A stretch of 64,000 nt of DNA, taken from the NCBI RefSeq assembly GCF_037151175.1, contig NZ_JBBCOR010000003.1, forward strand, positions 1-64,000. The letters are read 5' to 3'. Positions 8,242 through 17,603 of this stretch are shown here, one piece after another. Each line of letters begins with the position of its first letter. Within the stretch, counting starts at the first letter, position 1. The notes below the pieces were generated by a model. That model was not told the DNA's origin. It did no database searches and was given only the letters and a program-made list of their open reading frames with translations. Origin of the DNA: Asaia sp003994335 (lineage in GTDB: Bacteria > Pseudomonadota > Alphaproteobacteria > Acetobacterales > Acetobacteraceae). Made by a program: the position numbers and the translations under genes.

Positions 8242-9158
8242 CGATCACCTCTCCCACCCAGACTGCAACGCCCGAGGCCCTGGCCGCCTCGCTCGGCACT
8301 GCAGCCCGCGCCATCGAAGCCACGATCGATCGCCTCCTCCCCATGGTCGAAGGTGACGAATCGGTCTTGATTGACGCGATGCGCTACGCCGCTCTCGGCG
8401 GCGGCAAGCGCCTGCGCGGCTATCTTGTGACAGAAATCGCCAGCATTTTCGGTGCCGAGCCGGAAGGCGCTCTGCGCGTTGCGGCCTCAGTCGAGATGCT
8501 GCACGCCTATAGTCTCGTCCATGATGATCTGCCGGCAATGGATGACGACGATCTGCGTCGCGGCCAGCCCTCGACGCACAAGCAGTTCGATGAGGCCATT
8601 GCGATCCTCGCAGGCGATGCCTTGCAGACTTCCGCCTTCGAGATCCTGGCCGATCATGCCACGCATTCTGATCCTGCGGTCCGTATCGCACTCGTCACGG
8701 CGCTGGCTCAGGCTTCGGGTGCGGCAGGCATGGTGGGCGGTCAGGTGGTCGATATCCGAGGCGAAGGCAAAGCGCTTCCCCTCGATCAGGTACGGCGCCT
8801 CCATGCCATGAAGACAGGTGCGCTTATCCGCTACGCGGCTGAGGCCGGTGCCATTCTGGGTGGCGCGACACGCGTGCAGCGCGACGCCATCATTGCGTAT
8901 GGGCGTGATATCGGCACAGCCTTTCAGGTGGCCGATGACGTACTCGACACGACCGCAAGCGCCGAGGAACTCGGCAAGACCGCCGGCAAGGATGAAGCCT
9001 CCGGCAAATCCACCTATGTCTCCCTGCTGGGTATCGAGGGTGCACGTGCGGAAGCCGCGCGCCTCTCCGAGCAGGCCACACAGGCCCTGACTTCTTTCGG
9101 GGCCGAAGCAGCCGCGCTCAGAGCCCTGGCCCATTACATCGTCGAGCGCAGGAATTAA
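8238..9158 (+). CDS. ispA: Farnesyl (geranyl) diphosphate synthase
   Basis: A 306-residue trans-prenyltransferase condensing IPP with DMAPP and GPP to give FPP. The first aspartate-rich motif is in HDDLPAMDDDDLRRG near residue 97 and the second is VADDVLD near residue 235. GGKRLRGYLV supplies the IPP-binding basic residues. It belongs to the xseB-ispA-dxs-tlyA run, so precursor synthesis (Dxs) and chain elongation are made together. Confidence 0.95.
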   Translation: MTITSPTQTATPEALAASLGTAARAIEATIDRLLPMVEGDESVLIDAMRYAALGGGKRLRGYLVTEIASIFGAEPEGALRVAASVEMLHAYSLVHDDLPAMDDDDLRRGQPSTHKQFDEAIAILAGDALQTSAFEILADHATHSDPAVRIALVTALAQASGAAGMVGGQVVDIRGEGKALPLDQVRRLHAMKTGALIRYAAEAGAILGGATRVQRDAIIAYGRDIGTAFQVADDVLDTTASAEELGKTAGKDEASGKSTYVSLLGIEGARAEAARLSEQATQALTSFGAEAAALRALAHYIVERRN

Positions 9159-9162
9159 GAGA

Positions 9163-11157
9163 ATGAGCGACACCACCAAACCGACCAACGCCTCGTCGAT
9201 CCCGACCATGGGCCGTTTCCCCCATCTCGACCGAGTGGTCGTTCCGGCCGATCTGAGAAACTTCTCGACCGATCAACTCAAGCATCTCGCTGAGGAACTG
9301 CGCTCCGAGACGGTTGACGCCGTTTCCACCACGGGCGGGCATCTTGGCGCCTCGCTCGGCGTGGTCGAACTGACCGTTGCGATGCATGCAGTCTTCAATA
9401 CGCCTGATGACCGTATCATCTGGGATGTCGGCCACCAGGCTTATCCCCACAAGATCCTGACCGGGCGGCGCGATCGCATCCGCACCCTGCGCCAGCCTGA
9501 GGGTCTGTCCGGCTTCACCCGCCGTGCCGAGAGCGAATACGACCCGTTCGGAGCGGCACATTCCTCGACCTCGATTTCGGCAGGTCTGGGCATGGCGGTG
9601 GCGCATCACCTGCGCGCGACCGACGACCCCTCTTACGAGGAGCGCAATGTCATTGCGGTGATCGGAGACGGCTCGATTTCGGCAGGCATGGCCTATGAGG
9701 CCATGAACAATGCGGCGGTCGCGGGTCCGGGCGCCAAGCGCCTGATCGTCATTCTGAACGACAATGAAATGTCCATCGCGCCGCCAGTAGGCTCGATGTC
9801 GAACTACCTGTCGCGCCTCATGACCTCGCGCCAGTTCCTGAGCCTGCGCGACCTCGCAGGCAAGCTGGCCAGGCGCCTGCCTGCCGGGCTGGAGCGTACC
9901 GCAAAGCGCGCGGACGAACTGACGCGCGGCCTGATCACGGGCGGAACGCTGTTCGAGGAACTCGGCTTCTATTATGTCGGCCCTGTCGATGGGCATGATC
10001 TGAACCAGCTCGTGCCGATCCTGCGCAATCTCCGTGACAGCGATGAAGGCCCGGTGCTTCTTCATGTGATCACCGAGAAGGGACGCGGCTACAAGCCTGC
10101 TGAATCCGCCGGCGACAAATATCATGCGGTCAGCAAATTCAACGTGGTGACCGGTGAACAGAAAAAGGCGCCCGCCGGGCCGCCGAGCTATACCTCCGTC
10201 ATGGCACGCGAATTGCTGCGCCACGCCGAGATGGATGAGCGCATCACGGCCATCACGGCTGCCATGCCTTCGGGCACGGGTCTGGACAAGTTCGCCCAGA
10301 AGCATCCCGAGCGCTTTTTCGACGTCGGCATCGCCGAGCAGCACGCGGTGACGTTTGCCGCCGGCATGGCATCGGAAGGGCTGCGCCCGTTCTGCGCCAT
10401 CTACTCGACCTTCCTGCAGCGCGCCTATGATCAGGTGGTGCATGATGTTGACCTGCAGAATCTGCCGGTCCGCTTCGCGATCGACCGCGCCGGTCTGGTG
10501 GGCGCCGACGGTGCCACCCATGCAGGGTCATTCGATCTGAACTATCTGTGCTGCCTGCCGAACATGGTTGTCATGGCGCCGAGCGACGAGGTCGAACTCA
10601 CCCATATGACGGCAACGGCTTGCGTCTATGATGCCGGCCCGATCGCCTTCCGTTACCCGCGCGGGGGCGGTACGGGTCTGGACCTGCCGGAGAAGGGTGA
10701 GGTGCTCGAAATCGGGCGCGGCCGGATCGTGCGTGAGGCAACGCGTCAGCCGGGTAGCAAGTCGGGTGTGGCCATCCTCTCCCTCGGCACGCGTCTGACC
10801 GAATCGCTCAAGGCTGCCGATCATCTCGCCGCCCAGGGCATTGCCGTGACGGTGGCCGATGCCCGCTTCGCCAAGCCGATCGACACTGCCCTAGTCGAGC
10901 GTCTGGCTCGCGAGCATGACGTGCTGATCACCATCGAAGAGGGCGCTGCTGGCGGCTTCAGCAGCCTTGTGGTGCGTCATCTGGCCGAGACGGCACTGCT
11001 GGATCAGGTGAAGTTCCGCCCCATGGCGCTGCCCGACACCTATATCGACCACAACCTGCCGGAAGTGCAGTACGACGAGGCAGGGCTGAACGCACCGCAG
11101 ATCGTCACTACCGCCCTCTCCGCCCTCGGTGTCCAGAACGCCCAGCAGACGGCCTGA
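9163..11157 (+). CDS. dxs: 1-deoxy-D-xylulose-5-phosphate synthase
   Basis: A 664-residue thiamine-diphosphate enzyme joining pyruvate and glyceraldehyde 3-phosphate, the first step of the MEP isoprenoid pathway. Near the N-terminus are GGHLGASLGVVELT and WDVGHQAYPHKILTGR. The ThDP/Mg site is GDGSISAGMAYEAMN, followed by NDNEMSIAPPVG. The transketolase-like middle domain starts with FFDVGIAEQHAVTFAAGMA. The start is 4 nt after ispA, and the stop TGA shares a base with the tlyA ATG. Confidence 0.97.
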   Translation: MSDTTKPTNASSIPTMGRFPHLDRVVVPADLRNFSTDQLKHLAEELRSETVDAVSTTGGHLGASLGVVELTVAMHAVFNTPDDRIIWDVGHQAYPHKILTGRRDRIRTLRQPEGLSGFTRRAESEYDPFGAAHSSTSISAGLGMAVAHHLRATDDPSYEERNVIAVIGDGSISAGMAYEAMNNAAVAGPGAKRLIVILNDNEMSIAPPVGSMSNYLSRLMTSRQFLSLRDLAGKLARRLPAGLERTAKRADELTRGLITGGTLFEELGFYYVGPVDGHDLNQLVPILRNLRDSDEGPVLLHVITEKGRGYKPAESAGDKYHAVSKFNVVTGEQKKAPAGPPSYTSVMARELLRHAEMDERITAITAAMPSGTGLDKFAQKHPERFFDVGIAEQHAVTFAAGMASEGLRPFCAIYSTFLQRAYDQVVHDVDLQNLPVRFAIDRAGLVGADGATHAGSFDLNYLCCLPNMVVMAPSDEVELTHMTATACVYDAGPIAFRYPRGGGTGLDLPEKGEVLEIGRGRIVREATRQPGSKSGVAILSLGTRLTESLKAADHLAAQGIAVTVADARFAKPIDTALVERLAREHDVLITIEEGAAGGFSSLVVRHLAETALLDQVKFRPMALPDTYIDHNLPEVQYDEAGLNAPQIVTTALSALGVQNAQQTA

Positions 11158-11894
11158 TGGCCAAGAAGCGGGCTGACGTCCTGCTGGTCGAGCGCGGCCT
11201 CGTCGAGAGCCGCGCCCGGGCACAGGCCCTGATCATGGCAGGACTTGTCTTCAGCAAGGACCGCCGCATTGCCAAGGCGGGGGATATGCTCGCCGAAGAT
11301 GCCGCGCTCGATCTGCGTGGACAGGATCACCCCTGGGTGTCGCGCGGCGGGCTCAAGCTCGATCACGCACTCAGCCATTTCGGGCTGGACCCCAAGGGGC
11401 GGATCGCCGTCGATGTCGGTGCCTCCACGGGAGGGTTTACCGATGTCCTTCTCACGAACGGTGCTGAAAAAGTCTATGCGGTCGATGTCGGCCATGGGCA
11501 GATTGCCTGGAAGCTGCGCTCCGATCCACGCGTGGTGGTCATGGAAAAGACCAATGCCCGCACGCTCGACGCCACGATCATTCCCGACCCGATCTCGATT
11601 GTCGTTTGTGACGCCAGTTTCATCGGGCTTCGCACGGTGCTGCCCCCTGCCCTTGCGCTTTGCCAGCCCGGCGGCTGGGCGGTTGCGCTGATCAAGCCGC
11701 AATTCGAAGCCGGAAGGTCCGAGATCGGGGCAAAGGGCGTGGTCCGCGATACGGCGGTTCATGAGCGCGTCTGCGCCGGCATCCGAGCATGGTGGGACGA
11801 TCTCGACGGCTGGGACCTTCTTGGCGTCGATCCCAGTCCGATCACCGGCCCTGAAGGCAACCGCGAGTTCCTGATCGCCGCGCAACGCCAGTAA
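11157..11894 (+). CDS. tlyA: TlyA family rRNA 2'-O-methyltransferase
   Basis: A 245-residue protein with an N-terminal S4 RNA-binding domain (RADVLLVERGLVESRARAQALIMAG, residues 4-60) and an FtsJ-like methyltransferase domain (VDVGASTGGFTDVLL near 87; KPQFEAG near 185). TlyA proteins methylate 16S and/or 23S rRNA ribose and were first named as haemolysins. The ATG shares one base with the dxs stop, so it is translationally coupled to the isoprenoid operon. Confidence 0.93.
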   Translation: MAKKRADVLLVERGLVESRARAQALIMAGLVFSKDRRIAKAGDMLAEDAALDLRGQDHPWVSRGGLKLDHALSHFGLDPKGRIAVDVGASTGGFTDVLLTNGAEKVYAVDVGHGQIAWKLRSDPRVVVMEKTNARTLDATIIPDPISIVVCDASFIGLRTVLPPALALCQPGGWAVALIKPQFEAGRSEIGAKGVVRDTAVHERVCAGIRAWWDDLDGWDLLGVDPSPITGPEGNREFLIAAQRQ

Positions 11895-12036
11895 CAGCGT
11901 TGCGGGGGGCAGATCGCGTCAATCCAGATCTCGGATGGCACGCCCGGGGGAAGCTCTCTGAACTTCCGGTACCCTTCCTCCGCACTATGGTGGTTTTGCT
12001 TGCGCTCCCGGGGCCCCTTCGTGATAGAGCACGCGC

Positions 12037-13230
12037 ATGTCCGACATCTCGACCCCACTCGACCTGAATGAGCAGGAGCGCGCGCGCATCCTGGCCAAAT
12101 CCGCTCTCTTCGCCCCACCGCCAGCGGTGCTACCCGATGGACGGCGTGACCTTGTGGGCCTGTCGCGTGAGGAGCTGGTGGCCGAGATGGCCGAATTCGG
12201 TGAGAAGCCTTTCCGCGCGAAGCAGCTCTGGCACTGGATCTATCATCAGGGCGCAACCGATTTTTCGCGCATGAGCAGTATCGCCAAGCCGCTCCAGGCC
12301 AAGCTGGCCGAGCGTTATGTGGTGGGTCGTCCCGCAACAAGCCTCGAACAGACATCGAACGACGATACGCGCAAATTCCTGTTCCGCTTTCGAGACGGGC
12401 AAGAAGCCGAAACGGTCTATATCCCCGATCGCCGGGAAGATCGGGGCGCGGTCTGTATTTCGTCGCAGGTTGGCTGCACCCTGTCCTGCACCTTCTGCCA
12501 TACCGGCACCCAGAAGCTGGTCCGCAATCTCGGCGCAGCAGAGATTGTGTCCCAATTCATGGCGGCGCGCGATTCCTACGGCGAATGGCCGAGCCCGAGA
12601 GGGGAGACGCCCCGTCTGCTCTCGACAATCGTGCTGATGGGCATGGGCGAGCCGCTCTATAATTACGACAACGTGGCCAAGGCCATGCGTATCGTCATGG
12701 ATGGCGAGGGGATCGCGCTTTCGCGCCGTCGCATCACGCTGTCCACGTCCGGCGTCGTTCCAATGATGGATCGCTGCGGCGAGGAACTGGCAGTCAATCT
12801 CGCCATCTCTCTTCATGCTGTGACCAATGATCTGCGCGACAAGATTGTGCCGCTCAACCGCAAATACCCGATCGAGGAGCTGATGGCGGCGTGTCGTCGC
12901 TACCCGGCAGCCTCGAACTCGCGCCGTATCACCTTCGAGTACATCATGCTGCGCGGTATCAACGACAGCGAGGCCGATGCGCGCGAACTGGTGCGTCTAA
13001 TCAAGGGCCTTCCTGCAAAGGTCAATCTGATCCCGTTCAACCCCTGGCCCGGTTCGGAGTTCAAACCCTCCACACGCGAGCAACTGCAGAAATTCGCTGC
13101 CATTGTCATGGATGCCGGGTTTGCCTCGCCCATTCGCATGCCGCGCGGTCGCGATATTCTGGCAGCATGCGGGCAGCTGAAGACCGAGAGCGAGCGCCTG
13201 CGCCGCAACACGACGGCAGAAGTGGAATAA
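12037..13230 (+). CDS. rlmN: Dual-specificity rRNA/tRNA adenine-C2 methyltransferase RlmN
   Basis: A 397-residue radical SAM enzyme that methylates C2 of A2503 in 23S rRNA and of A37 in some tRNAs. The cluster motif CTLSCTFC (Cx3Cx2C) lies near residue 150, followed by GMGEPLYNYDNV, LSTSGVVPMMDR, and NLAISLHAVTNDLRDKIVPLN. The C-terminal CGQL holds the methyl-carrying cysteine. An N-terminal helical accessory domain (LVGLSREELVAEMAEFGEKPFRAKQLWHW) is present. The 140 bp after tlyA leave room for its own promoter. Confidence 0.96.
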   Translation: MSDISTPLDLNEQERARILAKSALFAPPPAVLPDGRRDLVGLSREELVAEMAEFGEKPFRAKQLWHWIYHQGATDFSRMSSIAKPLQAKLAERYVVGRPATSLEQTSNDDTRKFLFRFRDGQEAETVYIPDRREDRGAVCISSQVGCTLSCTFCHTGTQKLVRNLGAAEIVSQFMAARDSYGEWPSPRGETPRLLSTIVLMGMGEPLYNYDNVAKAMRIVMDGEGIALSRRRITLSTSGVVPMMDRCGEELAVNLAISLHAVTNDLRDKIVPLNRKYPIEELMAACRRYPAASNSRRITFEYIMLRGINDSEADARELVRLIKGLPAKVNLIPFNPWPGSEFKPSTREQLQKFAAIVMDAGFASPIRMPRGRDILAACGQLKTESERLRRNTTAEVE

Positions 13231-13326
13231 GAAACATGCGCTTGGCGGCAGAGTCTGGCCTGATTGTCTGACGGGTGATAAGAATGGCGCCGTATTCGTC
13301 ATTCTATCAGAGGGAAGCCTGGCCTC

Positions 13327-14556
13327 ATGACCGCCCGGGACGTTAAAAAAGTTGTTCTCGCCTACTCGGGCGGGCTGGATACTTCCGTCATTCTGCGCTG
13401 GCTGCAAAAGGAATATGGCTGCGAGGTCGTGACCTTCACCGCCGATCTCGGCCAGGGCGAAGAGCTGGAACCGGCCCGTCGCAAGGCCGAGATGTTCGGT
13501 GTGAAGGATATCTTCGTCGAGGATCTGCGCGAGACCTTCGTGAAGGATTTCGTCTTCCCGATGTTCCGTGCCAACGCGCTGTATGAAGGCCAGTACCTGC
13601 TGGGCACATCGATCGCGCGCCCGCTCATCGCCCAGCGTCAGATCGAGATCGCCAAGATGGTCGGTGCTGACGCCGTGGCCCATGGCGCGACCGGCAAGGG
13701 CAATGACCAGGTGCGTTTCGAGCTCGGTTATTACGCGCTCCAGCCCGACATCAAGGTCATCGCACCCTGGCGTGAATGGAACCTGACGTCGCGCACCAAG
13801 CTGCTGGCCTTCGCCGAGGAAAACCAGATCCCGGTAACCAAGGACAAGCGCGGCGAGGCACCATTCTCCGTCGATGCCAATCTTCTGCACTCTTCTTCCG
13901 AGGGCAAGATCCTCGAGGATCCCGCAGTGGCTCCCGATGAGATCGTCTTCCAGCGCACCATCTCCCCGGAGAACGCCCCGGATGTCGCCACCGAAATCGC
14001 GATCGATTTCTTCGAGGGTGACCCGGTCGCGCTGAACGGCGTGACTCTTTCCCCCGCAGAATTGCTGACGCGCCTGAACAAGCTGGGCCACGACAATGGT
14101 ATCGGCCGTCTCGATCTCGTCGAGAACCGCTTTGTCGGCATGAAGTCACGCGGCATCTACGAGACGCCGGGCGGCACGATTCTGCTCACGGCGCATCGCA
14201 GCATCGAATCCATTACGCTCGACCGCGAGGCCATGCATCTCAAGGACAGCCTGATGCCGCGCTATGCGGAGATCATCTATAACGGCTTCTGGTTCTCGCC
14301 CGAGCGTCACATGCTGCAGGCTCTGATCGACACCAGCCAGAAATCGGTCACAGGACGTGTTTGCCTGAAGCTCTACAAGGGCAATGTGATCTGCGTCGGT
14401 CGTGAAAGCCCGAACAGCCTCTACGATACCCGTGTCGTCACCTTCGAGGACGATGAGGGCGCCTATAACCAGATCGACGCTCAGGGCTTCATCAAGCTCA
14501 ACGCGCTTCGCCTGCGTCTGGGTGGCCAGATTGGCCGCACCGGCGGCAAGCCCTGA
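13327..14556 (+). CDS. argG: Argininosuccinate synthase
   Basis: A 409-residue enzyme joining citrulline and aspartate with ATP in arginine synthesis. The N-terminal PP-loop is VVLAYSGGLDTSVILRWL (ATP-pyrophosphatase). Family segments APWREWNLTSRTKLLAFAEE and EGEPVALNG-like SGDPVALNG are in place. The start ATG follows GAGGGAAGCCTGGCCTC. No other arg gene is adjacent, and the FKBP gene follows 23 nt later. Confidence 0.96.
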   Translation: MTARDVKKVVLAYSGGLDTSVILRWLQKEYGCEVVTFTADLGQGEELEPARRKAEMFGVKDIFVEDLRETFVKDFVFPMFRANALYEGQYLLGTSIARPLIAQRQIEIAKMVGADAVAHGATGKGNDQVRFELGYYALQPDIKVIAPWREWNLTSRTKLLAFAEENQIPVTKDKRGEAPFSVDANLLHSSSEGKILEDPAVAPDEIVFQRTISPENAPDVATEIAIDFFEGDPVALNGVTLSPAELLTRLNKLGHDNGIGRLDLVENRFVGMKSRGIYETPGGTILLTAHRSIESITLDREAMHLKDSLMPRYAEIIYNGFWFSPERHMLQALIDTSQKSVTGRVCLKLYKGNVICVGRESPNSLYDTRVVTFEDDEGAYNQIDAQGFIKLNALRLRLGGQIGRTGGKP

Positions 14557-14579
14557 TCGCAAGCGTCAAGAGGTCCATC

Positions 14580-15068
14580 ATGCGTCTATCCCGCTCTATC
14601 AAGACCCTCGTCGCCGGGGCGTCTTTCCTTGCCCTGGCCGCCTGCGGCGGCCCGAAAGAAGAGCCGGAACTGACTCCGGAGCAGTTCATGGCCAAGGTCC
14701 GCGCCGAACCCGGCGTGAAGACCTTGCCGGATGGTCTGGCTTACAAGGTGCTCAAATCGGGCCCCAAGGATGGTGAGCAGCCCTCCAAGGGCCGCCAGAT
14801 GATGCTCATCTATGAGGGCCGCCTGCCCGATGGGGGTATCTTCGACAGCTCCGAGCAGCATGGTAATGGCGCCTATATGCAGATGACGCTGGACGGCCTC
14901 GTCAAGGGCTGGATGGAAGCCCTGCCGATGATGCATGTGGGAGATACCTGGATGCTCTACGTTCCGCCCGAACTGGGCTACGGCAAGCGCTCCATGGGCA
15001 TCATTCCGCCCAACAGCCCGCTTGTATTCAAGATCCAGCTTCTCGGCCTGGGCGGTCAGGAGCAGTAA
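14580..15068 (+). CDS. FKBP-type peptidyl-prolyl isomerase lipoprotein
   Basis: A 162-residue periplasmic prolyl isomerase. It opens with a lipoprotein signal peptide ending in the lipobox LAAC (Cys near residue 22), so it should be membrane-anchored. After a short linker comes an FKBP domain with YEGRLPDGGIFDSS, GLVKGWMEALPMMHVGD and YVPPELGYGKRS, then IPPNSPLVFKIQLLGL. The next gene, also a lipoprotein, begins 2 nt after its stop. Confidence 0.93.
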   Translation: MRLSRSIKTLVAGASFLALAACGGPKEEPELTPEQFMAKVRAEPGVKTLPDGLAYKVLKSGPKDGEQPSKGRQMMLIYEGRLPDGGIFDSSEQHGNGAYMQMTLDGLVKGWMEALPMMHVGDTWMLYVPPELGYGKRSMGIIPPNSPLVFKIQLLGLGGQEQ

Positions 15069-15070
15069 TC

Positions 15071-15529
15071 TTGTCGCGCCCTGCTCTGGTCCTTGCTCTT
15101 CTTGCCAGCCTCGCATTGAGCGGGTGCGGCAAGAAGAGTGCAGGACAAAAGCTATATGGCCCCAATTGCGGTATCTGCCATCACGGTGGCAACGGATTGC
15201 CGGGCGAGGTTCCACCTCTGGTGGGTCGCCTGGACCTGATCGCCAAGACCCCGGAAGGGCGCGACTATCTTGCCCGTGTCATGCTCAACGGGCTCGACGG
15301 CCCGATCAGGGCGAATGGCAGTCGCTATAATTTTTCCATGCCAAGCTTTCGTCGACTAAGTGACGAGCAGCTTTCGCTCATCCTGAACTGGCTGATCGAG
15401 CGCGGGGCGACAAAACCCGCCCCTCATATCGGGCCCGAGATTTTTGCGAGAGCGCGTGAGACCGAGATCGGCTCGAATCGCGTCCATGATCTGCGCGAGG
15501 GACTGGCGGCCAAAGGGCAGATTCCCTGA
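15071..15529 (+). CDS. Cytochrome c family lipoprotein
   Basis: A 152-residue monohaem c-type cytochrome. The TTG start is preceded by AGGAG 8 nt upstream, inside the end of the FKBP gene. The signal peptide ends in a lipobox (LSGC). The haem motif CGICH lies near residue 36 (PNCGICHHGGNGLPGEVPPLVGR), and NFSMPSF supplies the likely axial Met. It is probably an electron carrier tethered to the periplasmic face of a membrane. The partner oxidoreductase is not in the window. Confidence 0.88.
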   Translation: MSRPALVLALLASLALSGCGKKSAGQKLYGPNCGICHHGGNGLPGEVPPLVGRLDLIAKTPEGRDYLARVMLNGLDGPIRANGSRYNFSMPSFRRLSDEQLSLILNWLIERGATKPAPHIGPEIFARARETEIGSNRVHDLREGLAAKGQIP

Positions 15530-15878
15530 TCGCGCAGGGCATCCCTTCCGGCTCCTCAAACCAGACCCGCGCTCTACTCTCGCGCTCCTTACCTGCCTCC
15601 CGCATCCACGCCTCCCCAAAGCACGTCTCTCATGATACGGGTTTGAGGATACGCTCCTCAGGACACGACCATAATCTCCCTGACAACCCGCCATTAAGCG
15701 CGCTGAGTTTTCTGACGGAACGCCCCCCAGGACGTTTACTCAAGCACGTGCTGCATGTTCGGTCAGTGGCTTGCGGGGGCCTCCTCTGCAGGTCGCCGCA
15801 GGATGTCTCCCGCGCGAGGAAACCCTGCTTCAATTGCTTCCTCAGGTCGCGGAACGTGGATAGGGCCATGCCCGTTAT
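15530..15878. other. Intergenic region between convergent genes
   Basis: About 350 bp lie between the cytochrome c gene and tdk. The only open frame worth naming is 15630-15869 on the minus strand (79 codons, beginning MALSTFRDLRKQLKQGF), which starts 9 nt after the tdk stop but has no clear Shine-Dalgarno. No terminator with a U-run is obvious. Confidence 0.5.
15630..15869 (-). CDS. Possible small ORF after tdk (79 aa)
   Basis: An open frame directly downstream of tdk. The first 20 residues look like an amphipathic helix (MALSTFRDLRKQLKQGFLAR). The rest is rich in Arg, Ser and Cys and does not look like a known domain. There is no convincing ribosome-binding site. It is listed only because of its position and opening. 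Confidence 0.2.
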   Translation of the reverse strand: MALSTFRDLRKQLKQGFLARETSCGDLQRRPPQATDRTCSTCLSKRPGGRSVRKLSALNGGLSGRLWSCPEERILKPVS

Positions 15879-16436
15879 TCAGTCAGGGCTCTGCCAATGC
15901 GCATTGCAGCGCGCCTCATACAGATCCTCATCGCCCGTCTCGAGCAGGTGCCCTGTCGGGTGTTTCTTCGCGGTCCAGGAGGCGGGCGCACCGCAGTGAT
16001 GGCAACGTGCGGTCAGTGACACATAATGATCGGCCAATGCGCGCAGGCGATCCATGACCACAAAGGCCTCACGCCTGTAATCGGTATCGAGCCCCGCCAC
16101 AGTCACGTTGACCCCCTTATCGAGAGCACGTTCAATATCGCGCACAACGTCGCCCTCATAATGCGGGGCGATCATGAAATGTCCCTCATCGAGCAGGATA
16201 TGGCGATACGCGGCGAAATCCTCGGGCCAGGAAGAAACGGAGCGCGCCGCACGAGAGAGCCCGACACGGCTCTTGATCTGTGCCCCGGAGCGCGTGTCGA
16301 AGGCGGGTGCCAGACAGAGCGTCGCCGCATCCTCGGGGTAGTCGCTCAGCAGATGCGCCGATTTTCCGGCGAACATCGGCCCCGCAAAAACAGTCAGAAT
16401 ACCCCGCACCCGCCTTGTCCCCCCTTCGCCAATCAC
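15879..16436 (-). CDS. tdk: Thymidine kinase
   Basis: A 185-residue type II thymidine kinase, phosphorylating salvaged thymidine. The P-loop is GPMFAGKS near residue 21. DEGHF is the Walker B/catalytic Glu segment. CHHCGAPASW near residue 150 is part of the zinc site; the second half is reduced, with only one clear Cys (EARC) near the end. The start is the GTG at 16436 because GGGAGG lies 6 nt before it; the frame is open upstream without homologous sequence. It is divergent from trpS. Confidence 0.9.
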   Translation of the reverse strand: MIGEGGTRRVRGILTVFAGPMFAGKSAHLLSDYPEDAATLCLAPAFDTRSGAQIKSRVGLSRAARSVSSWPEDFAAYRHILLDEGHFMIAPHYEGDVVRDIERALDKGVNVTVAGLDTDYRREAFVVMDRLRALADHYVSLTARCHHCGAPASWTAKKHPTGHLLETGDEDLYEARCNAHWQSPD

Positions 16437-16557
16437 CCTGATCCTCCCGGGAACAGAACCCGGCCCCAGGCCTGAAGGGCTGCCCTTACAGGGATTTGCG
16501 TCGGGAGGGCAATCTTTCCCCTTGACCGCCGCGGGAGCGCATTCGACAAGAACGGCC

Positions 16558-17553
16558 ATGCAACGTGTTTTCTCCGGCATTCAGCCGACCGGCGTCCCCC
16601 AGCTTGGCAATTATCTCGGTGCGATCCGTAACTGGGTGCGTCTGCAGGACGACCATGACTGTGTGTTCTGCCTGGTCGACATGCACGCCCTGACCGTTTT
16701 CCGCGAGCCCGAGCAGTTGCGCCGCGATAATCTGGCACAGGCCGCCTGCCTGATCGCCTCGGGCATCGACCCTGAAAAACATGTTCTCTACAACCAGTCG
16801 GCCGTAAGCGCGCATGCGCGCCTCGGCTGGATCTTCAACTGTGTGGTGCGGCTGGGCTGGCTCAACCGTATGACCCAGTTCAAGGAAAAAGCGGGCAAGG
16901 ACCGGGAACAGCATTCTGCTGGTCTGTTCGTCTATCCTGCCCTGATGGCCGCCGATATCCATACCTTCCATGCAACACGCGTGCCGGTGGGGGAAGATCA
17001 GAAGCAGCACCTCGAGATCGCCAATGATATCGCGGCGAAATTCAACCATGATTACGGCGTGGACTTCTTCCCCGCCATCGAAGCCCTCATTCCTCCCTCG
17101 GCCGCCCGTGTCATGAGCCTGCGTGACGGCACGAAGAAAATGTCCAAATCGGATCCCTCGGCCCAGTCGCGCATCGAACTGACCGACACGGCCGATGATA
17201 TCGCGCTCAAAATCCGCAAGGCGAAGTCCGATACCGAGGCACTCCCCTCGGAGAGCGGGGGGCTCGAAGGACGGGCAGAGGCGCGCAACCTCGTCACCAT
17301 CTACGCCGCCATGGCCGATCAGAGCGTGGACGATGTGCTCGGCCGCTTCGGTGGCCAGGGCTTTGGACCGTTCAAGTCGGCTCTCGCGGAACTACTCGTC
17401 GAGAAGCTCGAGCCGGTCGCAAATGAAACACGTCGCCTGTTGGAAGATCGCTCCCATCTGGAGCAGATTTTGCGCCAGGGAGCCTCCCGCGCCAGCGCCA
17501 TTGCTGAGCCAATTGTCACCGAGGCGGAACGTCTGGTCGGGTATCTGCGCTAG
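16558..17553 (+). CDS. trpS: Tryptophanyl-tRNA synthetase
   Basis: A 331-residue class I aminoacyl-tRNA synthetase. The start ATG at 16558 gives MQRVFSGIQPTGVPQLGNYLG, the usual family beginning with the HIGH-like signature. The KMSKS loop is KKMSKSDPSAQSRI near residue 195. DMHALT and the Rossmann fold residues are as expected. It ends in TAG. About 50 nt later comes yjbQ. Confidence 0.96.
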   Translation: MQRVFSGIQPTGVPQLGNYLGAIRNWVRLQDDHDCVFCLVDMHALTVFREPEQLRRDNLAQAACLIASGIDPEKHVLYNQSAVSAHARLGWIFNCVVRLGWLNRMTQFKEKAGKDREQHSAGLFVYPALMAADIHTFHATRVPVGEDQKQHLEIANDIAAKFNHDYGVDFFPAIEALIPPSAARVMSLRDGTKKMSKSDPSAQSRIELTDTADDIALKIRKAKSDTEALPSESGGLEGRAEARNLVTIYAAMADQSVDDVLGRFGGQGFGPFKSALAELLVEKLEPVANETRRLLEDRSHLEQILRQGASRASAIAEPIVTEAERLVGYLR

Positions 17554-17603
17554 TTTCCAGGGCGAAGTCCTTCACCCCCGGCGTTCATCTTTCAGGAGGC
17601 ATC

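Noticed and set aside
9118..10521. 467-codon open frame antisense to dxs
   Set aside because: It mirrors the codon bias of the GC-rich dxs gene, has no ribosome site or recognisable domain, and dxs is certain.
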